Shown here piece by piece: positions 51,057-61,116 of a stretch of DNA of 64,000 nucleotides. The stretch lies in NCBI GenBank assembly GCA_027922465.2, contig BQMF02000060.1, positions 1,054,001 to 1,118,000 on the forward strand, in the 5' to 3' direction. Positions within the stretch are counted from its first letter, which is position 1. Each line of letters opens with the position of its first letter. This stretch comes from Turritopsis dohrnii. Lineage: Eukaryota; Cnidaria; Hydrozoa; Anthoathecata; Oceaniidae. Made by a program: the position numbers and the translations under genes. A model generated the notes under the pieces. The model was not told the DNA's origin. It ran no database searches and worked only from the letters and a program-made list of their open reading frames with translations.

Positions 51057-52069
51057 TCACATGTTATTGATATGATTGAGAATTCTAAATAGATATTTCG
51101 AAATACAATTTTTATTTTTGCTGGCATATAAATCTTCATTCTCCTTTTCTACCTTTGTCGTTACCCCTAAACATATACCAATTTTGCAATTGTTCTTAGG
51201 TATTTTGGTTTCCGTTGGACCAACCGAACCAAGATCTGTGCACGCACCGAATCTGCAAAGTGTACCGGTATTTTCCTTTGTTACTTTGTCCGGAAAGTAC
51301 TTCTTGCTTTCACATTTATGACGTAATGCATAAGCTGGTCCAGTTTTAGACGGCTTCATCGTAAAACGCTTTTTCGCAACATAAATTTTCAGCTTTTCGT
51401 TTTTGTCGTATTGCTTGGACAATTCTTCTTGGCTATCAATTTTGATGTTAAAATGAGAGTGGGAGTTAACAAGGCTGAATCCAATATTATCACACGTTGA
51501 TTCCAATTTCTCATCATTGCAGATCGAGTTTTCATCCCAATAGCAACACTCGATTGCATTTTTTATCATTAATAAAGAACCTGTTGCAAATGAGAAGCGT
51601 TCATCTTCTTTTGACACTTCACCAGTAATCTCTAATTTTTGATAAACTGAAGATTTGATTTTAGATAACTTTGTCACTTCTACTTTATTCACATGATCGC
51701 AATATCGCAAGGAATGATCTTCTCCTGTCTTTAAAGCACATTGCTCAGCTTGCATATCCTAGAATGAAAATAAACAAAATAGTTTGGCATTTTTTGTCAC
51801 CAAATAACTAAAAAATAATTCAAAGAAGTTTGAGATCTTGAGAAACTTACTTGCAGGAGTAATACTAATATGATTTGAACATAGACATTGTCAAAATTAG
51901 ATTGCTGTCCGAATAACTAAATGAAATAAAAATATAGCTAATAACTGAAATAAATAAAAAAGAAGTTTATTCACAACATCTTGAACAACGTCTTCATTCT
52001 TGCATCGTTGGATCATGAACTAGAAAATTACGCAAGTCTAGTAACAAGTGTTGTAATTACCTTCATCAT
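51057..52069 (-). CDS. Secreted divergent FGF-like protein B (three exons)
   Basis: Minus-strand exons: 52061-52069 (MMK), 51851-51904 (hydrophobic VQIILVLLLQ, completing a signal peptide), 51057-51758. All introns are phase 0 with GT-AG ends; total 254 residues. In order: LRYCDHVNKVEV (FGF LYC start), YQKLEITGE (FGF IQLQLxAE), TGSLLMIKNAIECCYWDENSI (FGF GxYLAMxxxGxLYxS), IGFSLVNSHSHFNIKI (FGF CxFxExxxxNxYxxY), then KIYVAKKRFTMKPSKTGPAY and a YFP strand, very like FGF WYVALKRxGxxKxGxKTGP...FLP. This supports an FGF-like beta-trefoil ligand acting outside the cell. A tail of about 75 residues follows, with CRFGAC...NNCKIGICLGV, shared with the gene at 40870-41927. A TATA box sits about 80 bases upstream of the start. 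Identity is low, so an IL-1-like or novel trefoil ligand is possible. Confidence 0.7.
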
Positions 52070-52150
52070 TAGTGTCAGTCAATTGCACACTTAACTGAAT
52101 TAAGAACTGAATTATAAACTGAATTGTGTGGTAGGTGGACATGACCATGC

Positions 52151-52158
52151 CTTATATA
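52151..52158 (-). promoter_or_regulatory. TATA box of FGF-like gene B
   Basis: The minus strand reads GTATATAAGGC, with TATATAAG at these positions. It lies 82 bases upstream of the ATG at 52067-52069, which would place initiation about 30 bases downstream and give a 5' UTR of about 45-50 bases. No acceptor-like site lies between them. Confidence 0.6.
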
Positions 52159-53350
52159 CTACCCCACGGGTAAATATCCAAAGGATGTTCTTACATGAAA
52201 TCATCTATTATTTTTGCTAATTAAAGCGAATAAATTACAATTATTTTAATAACTTACCTCAATACCTTTTATTGTTATCAACTCTCGGATCTTCCTTCAG
52301 ATTTTCCCTTGTATACCCCCTTGAATTGGTGCAACTATTGTTGCAATATACATATTTCTGATGTCTTGTGTTTCCTTTCAAATTAAAGAAATTGAATAGA
52401 TAAAATAAAAAAAAATCGTATTTTCCTGTCATTTTTTATTTACGTTGTTTACGGGATGTGAATTAAATACGATTGAACAAACATGAAACTTAGGTGTATG
52501 ATAAAAAACTGAATTGCTGACAAACATTTTTTTTCTTTATCCCTATTCAATTTATCCAGGGAACTTCTTTTTGAGACGTGTTTTTTGTTATAATTTCTGT
52601 TGCTCTTTTGAATTTTGAGTGAACGTTTTTTTTGTTGTTTTTTTTTCCATTTTGATTTCTCACAGATATTTGGTTGTACCCCAGGAACTCTTGCATCACC
52701 ATGGAAATGTCTATGTCTTGGTTAGTCTTTAAAGCTGATTTATGAAAAAAGAGGAAACGGAGGAAAAATACCAAATATGTACCGACGAAATTGACAGGGT
52801 TATCATTTTCCCTAACGCAGTATTCGCGGCTATGTGAGTTTATGAATGGTTCTACGTAAAATTATTGTCCGCGTTTTTTTCTTTAATCTTATCAATAAGC
52901 TACTGTCCGGCTACAAACGTCAGACCACAAGTATAACCAACAATTTCAATGATACATGATCAAAGTCCAAGCTGTGATTAGACAGTTGAAAACGCCGCCA
53001 ATAGAGTTGATTTTTCTAAATCATTTTCCTATGTAATAAAAGATTAGTGCTTCTTATGTTTTTTTAAAAATGTTTAAATGTTTTTGGCGACTGACGACTT
53101 ATATATTACCTTTTATTATTTTGGACTCCTTGTTGGTTTCACTCCTTTCGTAAAAATTTGAACGAAAGATTTTTAAAAATTCTCTGGACGGAATTTCTAA
53201 ACAACTACAGCAGTGTAGAATTACGACATTATGATGAAACATCGCACTAATATTTTTCGTAGGTGGAATGAAAAATGTAGGGGTGGGAGCTATTTAGGAG
53301 GTTGGAACCTGAAAGTCCTTGAGAATCTATCCGTAATGGTTGTTTCTTCA
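52159..53350. other. Intergenic, upstream of FGF-like gene B
   Basis: AT-rich sequence with only short ORFs (for example 52547-52774 minus, Lys-rich and low complexity). Nothing else could be supported. Confidence 0.4.
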
Positions 53351-53506
53351 GGGACCGCGGAGCAGGGTGGCTAAGGTGCCCCCAATCATTTTTTCGGTTT
53401 AGAGTCTTTTACAGTTTTAGTCATTCTAGTCCAATAAAATTCGCAAAACTTTCTTGGCCCTAATTATTCAGCCACCCCACCCCACAGACATTTTGCTCTG
53501 CGGTCC
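53351..53506. mobile_element. Small inverted-repeat element (about 156 bp)
   Basis: GGGACCGCGGAGCA at 53351 and TGCTCTGCGGTCC ending at 53506 are inverted copies with one mismatch. Secondary GGTGGCT and AGCCACC words just inside also pair. No clear target duplication is visible, so it may be a MITE or simply a hairpin. Confidence 0.5.
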
Positions 53507-53675
53507 TTAATCTTCCACTCGGCAACTTGCAACTAGCAGTCGATGTCCTTTCCGTCAGAGATACGTATAACATTACTCTAACTTGCAAGAAGGTCAGTGT
53601 GAAGTCAGTCGGTAGTTCTAAATGGCCTTATTCGTTGCTTTGGAAGAATACCAGATAGTAGTATCGAGATATGAC

Positions 53676-53745
53676 ATGGCTGGGACTCGAACACGGGCCG
53701 CAGCGGTCAAACTAGAAGATATTAACCACTACACGATTGCTTTAA
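53676..53745 (-). repeat. tRNA-derived SINE-like fragment
   Basis: The minus strand contains GTGTAGTGGTTAATATC (A-box-like, as in Glu/Asp tRNAs) and, about 35 bases on, GTGTTCGAGTCCC (B-box-like). The acceptor and anticodon stems do not pair well, so this is a tRNA-derived pseudogene, most likely a SINE head whose body would lie at lower coordinates. Confidence 0.5.
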
Positions 53746-56139
53746 CAACAATGTAGGGTAGTTTATCCTGGTTTGGATGATGCTTATACTATTTACGTGT
53801 TATTAGAAAGTCATTTATGAAAACAGTGATATTGCCAAAAATTAAAAAGTTGTTAAAAACATAAATTCATGTATAATATGTCCTTAAGAAAAGTTAGTTA
53901 CTGAGAAATATTTCCAAATAACAACTGACCGTAAATTTTTAATTCCTTTATAAAGAAATGTGTTTTCTAATTTAGGTTTCACAAATCTGCTAAAGGAAAA
54001 TCAGTCGTAAACTCTGTTGATGTCGTCATAATTATTAAGCAATCATATTTTATATGACCTGCTAATCATATTCCCAAACTTGCTAGAACTATCACGAAGG
54101 CCGTAGGTTGACATCATATATTTGAAATCTTTGGCAACCTTGAAGGCACATGAGGAAAATCTGTTTTAGATTATACGTCATAGTTTAAAAATGTAAGTCC
54201 AATGGCTATTTTAGCAATGATGATAATAAAAAATTTGATAATACGCTTTATGTTGAATTCAGCAGTTCTTAATCACTTCCTTTTGATTCAGTTCATCTAA
54301 TTATTTCCACACTGCACTACATCAGTTGATGAGTTTGCTCGAGAAATGCACACCCTTTCTCACATTAACAAGTTATACAGGGCATTGTAGAAGTATGTAG
54401 AATTTAACGAATTATGTTGTGAACTTGAATATTGTAAGTGTATCTGGGAAACACTATGCCAGTATATCCAAGATTTAAGTATCTTCATAGCAATTTCTTT
54501 GCAGGTAGCTACTATAATACGTATAACTTTGGATATCACTTCGAACTCAATCTATCAGTTCCCTTTCTCCTTCAAAATTGAAGAGGTTTAATCAAACATT
54601 CAATTTATCTAATTAGTTTTTGAAACTGGAAGTAATCCGAAAAGCTGCAAAACAAATCAATTATATTTTTAAGTTAATTGGAGCACAGTGCTCCTTAAAA
54701 GAGAATACTTACGTCAATTGAATCGAGTCTTAACAACGGTATATCAAATCTTGCACAACCGGTGATAAACGTAACTTCTTTAACATGATGCCACATTTTT
54801 TTTATCTCGATAGTTCTTTTTTTTACAGAAAGCCTTCACCGAGAACTGCTGTGATATTGGGACACCAGAACAGAAACCGATGTCAGAAATACAACTTTTA
54901 CACGGATATATCTAATTTTTGATAAACGGTTTAGTCGCGCGGCAGCGCTAAAGTATGGTTTATTTTTGAAGTTTCAAGTGGTTTTTAATTGTTCTGAAAA
55001 GATTTCAAGCAATTTTACTATTATTTAAATGTTGCTCAGAACAGCACAGGAATTAATAATTTTAATGAAGATGACATAGATTACTACAAATATGCTGTTA
55101 TAAACTAGTTAGAAATTTACAAGATAACTTGCTTTCTATGTTTTTGTTAAGCTTTTGTAGTCACATGGACAGTCAGACCTGACATTTTAATAACGTTTCA
55201 TCAAGATTGAATCTAAGTCTATGTAGTGACTTTATCGTTATCACCTTTTTAAAAGAACATTTCTGAAATCGATTGACTGTGGTCGTGGTATAGTATTATT
55301 GTTCAACATCATAACTGCTTTTTTTCAAGGTCATCGATCCTTAATTTTTCTTATAAACAGATACATAGATTTCTTTTTCAAAGATATAATTTGTAATATG
55401 AATCTTTCTGTATTGATATACTATCTTCATTATTTATTGGAGGTTTTCATCTAAAAGGAAAACATTATGGCCATTCATTTTGGGGCAAAAATAACCTGAG
55501 CAAATGGAATTTGAATTCGATTAAAATGGAGTAGCAACATTTAGCCCAGTATTATGGATTTGTTAGAGTTTTACAACTGCCTTAAGATCTGTAGTTCTGA
55601 CAGAGGGTACAATTGAATTTTGATTTGTTTAAAAGGAAAATTACTTGGTTTCTAAAGTCTTATTGGCATTGCTTGATCTGGATAAGGTTTGATTCTTTTT
55701 GAAGATTCCGACATCCTTTTTGAAATGATACGATAAAATTATCGCTGTTAGCACATAAAAGACTATATAAAAGTTTTATTGTGACGTCATCAGACTTGTC
55801 ATCTTGTCATCCTCAATGACGATCATATAAATGAATGACATAATACTCATCTTTCAGCAAAAAACATGCATTCGTTCCGACCGAACCCACCGTCATGTTG
55901 TATCTCGCTACTCCACTCTGACGCAGTGTAGAAGCAGTGTATCAGCAGGAGTCGTCGTGTGACCTTAGACTGGCCTCAAAACAGGTTCGAACAATTCTGG
56001 ACGTCAACTATTAGCGGCAAGTTGGCTGGTTACTTTCTTACTTACTATAAAACAAAAAGACATCAGAGAAGCTCAGTGCAAGGTACAAATAGGAGAATTA
56101 TCGGATACAATGATGTAAAAGTTAAACGGAACTCAAAGT
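53746..56139. other. Intergenic, nothing recognisable
   Basis: AT-rich, with no coding-like ORF, no RNA gene and no inverted repeat of note. A TGACGTCA motif lies near 55781. A short ORF at 55959-56210 runs into the dispersed repeat that follows. Confidence 0.4.
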
Positions 56140-56375
56140 GTTCGCTTGCAATTTTTTACTGCGCATGCGCGATTTTGGGTTTTATTAAATGGCCACCTGA
56201 CAGCCCTTAAAACGTTACTTGGTGAAGACCTTGATGTGTTTAGCCTAATTATGGCTCATTTCAATCTTGAAGGCGTTTTCTACATTTAGCTTTCTACATT
56301 TAGTTAGCGACATTTTGCTACATTTGTCTTTGAAAATTTACTACATTTGTCGGAGTTACTGCATTTGTCGGCATA
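56140..56375 (+). repeat. Second copy of the roughly 118 bp unit repeat family
   Basis: It contains CTGCGCATGCGCGATTTTGG and ATGGCCACCTGACAGCCC, then an in-frame peptide ALKTLLGEDLDVFSLIMAHF, then several CTACATTTGTCG-type words. The same order occurs at 47362-47900, so this is a dispersed element whose boundaries I cannot fix. Confidence 0.65.
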
Positions 56376-57405
56376 ACAGATGTGAGGTGATTTGACTAAA
56401 TCTTTTTATAGGCATCACTTTTACAGGTACCAAATGCTCAAATTCACGTAACACTACCTACTTTGTTTGTACGTATGAAATAAGCACCACTGGTGCGAAC
56501 TATAGGGTCTTAAAAACCAAAATAGTAAGTTCTAAATAAAGCTGATCGATTTTCCTTATGAAAAAATGAAACCTACCTGAATCCAATATTTTCATGTTAA
56601 AATTTTATCATACAACCCACAAGTAATTCTGAAAATATTCATGTTAAAGCTTTTGCAACAAATGTCGAGTGTCCTAAATCATCCGACATTACTTGCAATA
56701 GTTATTAGTAGTTATGATTTCTCCATAAATTATTCCGTATCAAATCTATCTCACGTTAATAAATGTGCCGTATGTGATGTAATAAACGTACTAATGTACT
56801 GCATCTTGACGACGATTCGCGTTAATTTCTGATCTCGTCAATTTTTTGACCGTTAATTACTTGCTTTAAACATTTCATGTAATAAGGTACTTGTTTTGTG
56901 AATCGCCACTTGTTTATATAGCTAGTTTTGTAAAGAATAGTAGGTTTGCGGTTGACTTGCTTCAATTCGCCGTCTTCATTAGATTACGTCAATTTATCTA
57001 ATGAAACAAACTTCCTTCTGGACCACAAATTCAATATCTGGCACAGGTCGCTATTTTTCTGCTTGGTAAAAGTAAACAATAACAGCTCTAACTATTATAA
57101 TTAACTATAATTATAATTTAGCATACCTCTGACTGAAAATATTATCGACCAGTGGCGAAATGTTTTTTTCTCGCAATTATTCGGCTGTCAAGTAGAAGAG
57201 ACGTTTCTTTCACTTCATTCGTCCATTATGATTTGTTGCAAAGGATGGTGGACAAACAAAATATTAGATCTGTGACGTTATCAGGGACAAGATTTATGGG
57301 ATTACATTTTGCATGACATCAATTTCAAAATTTGTGTGCTAATCGAAACAAGGAAGCTATTTTCAACAATCACATCGGAATTAGCAGGAAGCTAAAATAA
57401 TCGTT

Positions 57406-57485
57406 TATGCTATCTTTGCTACTTTATGCCGTCTTTGCTACTATATGCAGTCTTTGCTACTATATGCCGTCTTTGCTACTATTTA
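57406..57485. repeat. 19-20 bp minisatellite
   Basis: Four imperfect copies of a unit with TGCCGTCTTTGCTACTATA. There is no gene context. Confidence 0.85.
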
Positions 57486-57779
57486 ATCTGCTATTATTAA
57501 AACAATAAACCAACCTGCCATTTTTGCATTAGTCTAGGCAAATGATCATTGGAATTCTCCATTCCCAATATAATCAATCGATCTCGAGTTCGAATATCGC
57601 TACCGTAAATTTCGCTTAAAGCTTACTTCAGAGAAAATGACGGACAACAATGAAGCAGTTAAAGATTTTAAGTCCATACTTACAGAGGCTACATTCGTCC
57701 TGATTTCAAAAACAAAGGTTATTAGAACAAGATTTCGCCTGGGTCACTATATGTATACACTCATAGGGTTTTCTTAAAA

Positions 57780-57835
57780 CATAGGTTTGAATTTCACCCC
57801 GAGACGACATTTTTTGTATAACCAACCCCTTAGAT
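57780..57835. mobile_element. Solo end of the GGGGTxGGTTA MITE family
   Basis: TTTCACCCCGAGACG is followed by GTATAACCAACCCC and TTA. This matches the right end of the MITE at 10227-10549 (ATTCACCCCGTGG...GTGTAACCTACCCC then TCA). I could not find the matching left end nearby, so the copy is truncated or diverged. Confidence 0.5.
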
Positions 57836-59716
57836 CCTGCGGAAAGCAGCCCTGTCAGTAGATGGCATCTTCAAGGTTGCACAACACCTTTTAGTAAGCG
57901 TTAGTTTTTCTGTTAAAAAGATTTGTTGTGACCCTTTTCATTTTCATGACTTTAAAATTCTCTTTAAGCTTGATTAGCAAATTGAAAATTGAAAATATTT
58001 TGTAAAAAACATTTAAGAACGTACAAAAGCTTTCAAATTTCAAGTGCTAATACGTATTAAAGACAATGAACTAATAAGGTCGAGAAAAAAGCGTGTCAGC
58101 AGTTTTCTTGTGAGATAATCTCCACAAGAGAATCATTTCTATTACTTTGTTTATAATAACACCTGCTTGTTCCCAGACCGAAGTGGGCTGCGGAAGTCTT
58201 TCAGGGCAAAAGCAATGGGCTTCTGCATTCACATCAAAGTCTTACAACCTTTGAATAATTGAGCGTCCGCATTCAATGGCTCATGCACCTGCACAACTTA
58301 AAACGGAAAAGTGTTAATTTGAATATGGTTGAATATGATGATAAAGTTTGCGTTATGTGAATTACGCATGCAATGTACGCTAGTGGGTGTAGTTGTAAAT
58401 TTATAATCTTTTGTAAAAAATATTCATGCACAGAATCGTGTCAGAAACAGATGTGTAAAATGCGATAACAGCTACAGATGTAGGCTATAATTAAGCCATT
58501 GTGGTCGCAAGCAATACTATTATGCAGTCTTAAGGTCATTTTCCACTAAGGGGAAATGTCCGCGCTGACAAAACAAAAGATCAGATACGCTGAAACTTGA
58601 CTTTTTGATATACAATTTACAATTTACGCCTGAAAACACCAGGTTAAAACAAAAATTTTTCAAGAATCTTTACGTGTAAACCCCCCTATCAACAACATTT
58701 CAATAGTTAAGGAAAGTTCTGTGAAAAATGAACAGCGTTGTTTTTATGTTTGAAAGTCGGACATACAAGTAAAAAAGGTTCGGGAGGATCCAAAATACGT
58801 TGTTTTAAATATCGAGGAAAGTATCATGTTGCCATTTGCTCAGCAAAAGAAAAATCCAACGATGCTAAAATCTCCAAGAATGTTCCTGAAAGTGATTAAG
58901 TGATTCTGAAAGAAATATTATAACAACTTCAATAAATTTATTTGCCTGGTATCTTTTATTATTATTATGTCTAAAGTTTCTCTCGAATAAGAAAAAGAAA
59001 TCCCGGCGTATCAAATTTGTATGAACGGCCATCAGGACCCAATGGCATGTTCTCACCGCTGAACAAACGGATAAATCACATAAGCTATACTCATATGGAC
59101 GAGTCAAAGTAATTCTATTAATTTATTTTGTGCCCACCCCTAGCGGTTTCCAATCCTGACTAAGTTCCGCCTCCATTTTTGTTTCATTATATGTTCCAGT
59201 CAGTTACTTCTCCCTTTTAACCAAGTTTTTAATTGTTATTTATATAATAATATATTTATAATAATGTTTTAATAATGTATATATGTTTTAAAATTTTGGA
59301 CGAATAGCCATGTAATGTGGAAATGCCAAATATATTTCATTATATATTTCCCCGTAGGGCGAAATATATGTTAAAACCGGCAGTTTCCTTCTTCTCCTCC
59401 TTCTTCTCCGTTCACTTTTATAGTCGCGGTTCAGTATTGAATTTTCGCCTAGCCAAAGTAGATAAGAATAGAGGATAGTCTACAGCACGCCATTTTTTTC
59501 AGTCAGTGCAGATGGGCAGTGGAAGATTTTTGCTTTTTTCTGCTAGCTTTTGAAATGATTCAATAGATAAAACGTTAAATGATGGAAATGAATTGTTTTA
59601 GCTCAGTGTTGTCTTAAAAAGCTTTGTAAAAACATTTGAATGAACGTGTAAAAACCAGAAAAAATCGATATATCAATGATGTTTTACTTTTAGTTTGATA
59701 ATGTGTTATGATAATT
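57836..59716. other. Intergenic, nothing recognisable
   Basis: AT-rich with short ORFs only (for example 58865-59107 minus). A pyrimidine-rich TTCTTCTCC run lies near 59388-59410 after a GTAGGGCGAAATATATG block. No gene or complete element is supported. Confidence 0.4.
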
Positions 59717-59811
59717 GGTAATTAATTTACAGGGTTTCGCTCCTTCATAGTATGAAAGGAAGGTAACCGCTCGTTCTATTAGTTACACAGACCCAGTTCG
59801 AAGGAAAACTC

Positions 59812-59884
59812 CGAACCAGGCGGGATTTGAACCCACGACCTAGGAATTCTAGTCCTATCGCTCTACCAACTGAGCTACCGGTTC
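59812..59884 (-). tRNA. tRNA-like gene, copy 1 (anticodon loop CTAGAAT)
   Basis: A cloverleaf can be drawn: a 7 bp acceptor stem (GAACCGG with CTGGTTC, one G-T), D stem GCTC/GAGC, anticodon stem TAGGA/TCCTA and T stem GTGGG/CCCGC. The A box TAGCTCAGTTGG and B box GGTTCAAATCC are intact and TTTT follows the 3' end by a few bases. The 7-base loop CTAGAAT gives anticodon AGA (Ser by code), but the long variable arm of serine tRNAs is absent and one base is extra between the D and anticodon stems. It may be a tRNA-derived repeat. Confidence 0.7.
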
Positions 59885-60019
59885 ATGGTATTCAATCCTC
59901 ATTATCGATATGTAACTAGTGTTGCAGAGAAATCCATCTCCGACGTGATGTTATTGTGATTCGTGTTGGAATCCACCAACTACTACGATCACGAGATAAC
60001 TTGGAGGATTGAATACCAT

Positions 60020-60092
60020 GAACCGGTAGCTCAGTTGGTAGAGCGATAGGACTAGAATTCCTAGGTCGTGGGTTCAAATCCCGCCTGGTTCG
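60020..60092 (+). tRNA. tRNA-like gene, copy 2 (anticodon loop CTAGAAT)
   Basis: Its sequence matches copy 1 on the opposite strand, with the same intact A and B boxes and a TTTT terminator starting at 60096. Pol III transcription is plausible. The isotype is uncertain for the reasons given for copy 1. Confidence 0.7.
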
Positions 60093-60320
60093 GAGTTTTC
60101 CTTCGAACTGGGTCTGTGTAACTAATAGAACGAGCGGTTACCTTCCTTTCATACTATGAAGGAGCGAAACCCTGTATCACTGATTCGATGCTCGTATGCT
60201 CCAAGTTATCTCGTGATCGTAGTAGTTGGTGGATTCCAACACGAATCACAATAACATCACGTCGGAGATGGATTTCTCTGCAACACTAGTTACATATCGA
60301 TAATGAGGATTGAATACCAT

Positions 60321-60393
60321 GAACCGGTAGCTCAGTTGGTAGAGCGATAGGACTAGAATTCCTAGGTCGTGGGTTCAAATCCCGCCTGGTTCG
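60321..60393 (+). tRNA. tRNA-like gene, copy 3 (anticodon loop CTAGAAT)
   Basis: Its sequence matches the other two copies. The direct spacing from copy 2 is 301 bp. Box A, box B and a downstream TTTT (60397) are intact. The lack of changes among the three copies points to recent duplication or conversion. Confidence 0.7.
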
Positions 60394-60465
60394 GAGTTTT
60401 CCTTCGAACTGGGTCTGTGTAACTAATAGAACGAGCGGTTACCTTCCTTTCATGGTAATTAATTT

Positions 60466-61114
60466 GCTTCGAACAGCAAACCATTGAAACCATTGAAGTG
60501 GTTTCAGTGTAAAGGTGAAAATTCATTATTAATAGTCAGGCTGAAGATTTATTTTTATTTTACATCCTGATAGTAATGTTAGCCCAACTGAACTGGACTG
60601 GAAAGCTTGATGTACACCCCAGCTATAACGGAAACCCTTTTCATGTGGAAAACAACCAGTTCAACCAGTTTGTTCAAACAGCAAGTAAAAATGTGATGTC
60701 GCATATACAATAAGAAGTTCAGAAAACCAATGACGTATAATATATATTTTAAAACACCGGATTGAGAAACACATAATAACTTGAAAGAATCTGGTTGAGT
60801 GTGCTTCCCTGGATCGTCATTTAATCCAACAACAGAAACATAGTTTACTATGGATGAATTCCATGGCCACGTATACTGTTTTGATACTGTATATCATATT
60901 TTATTTTACAAAATTTAATATACTGTCAATTTTCCTGTACAAACAACGAACGTAAATCAAAACACAATACAGATGACAGTCTGTAAATTAAATCAAGCCG
61001 GAACACAAACTTCTACTTTCAGCTTCAGGGATTTATTTATATAAGGTCATTTTTACCACAAAATAAGCAATGAGCGTGAACATATTTTTTTTGAACAAAA
61101 TTGTTTATTCTGAA
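60466..61114. other. Intergenic, nothing recognisable
   Basis: AT-rich sequence without supported features. Confidence 0.4.
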
Positions 61115-61116
61115 TA

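Larger units (their letters stand above)
59717..60465. repeat. Inverted/direct cluster of tRNA-like units flanked by a 12 bp duplication
   Basis: GGTAATTAATTT occurs at 59717-59728 and again at 60454-60465. Between them is one minus-strand unit (about 59730-60004) and two plus-strand units (about 60005-60180 and 60195-60453), each holding a tRNA-like gene and the same flanking sequence. Arms of about 170 and 250 bp pair almost perfectly, so the region can fold into very long hairpins. Confidence 0.85.

Noticed and set aside
57637..57777. 46-codon ORF starting MTDNNEAVKDF
   Set aside because: It has plausible composition but no homologue, splice partner or promoter was recognisable; chance ORFs of this size are expected.
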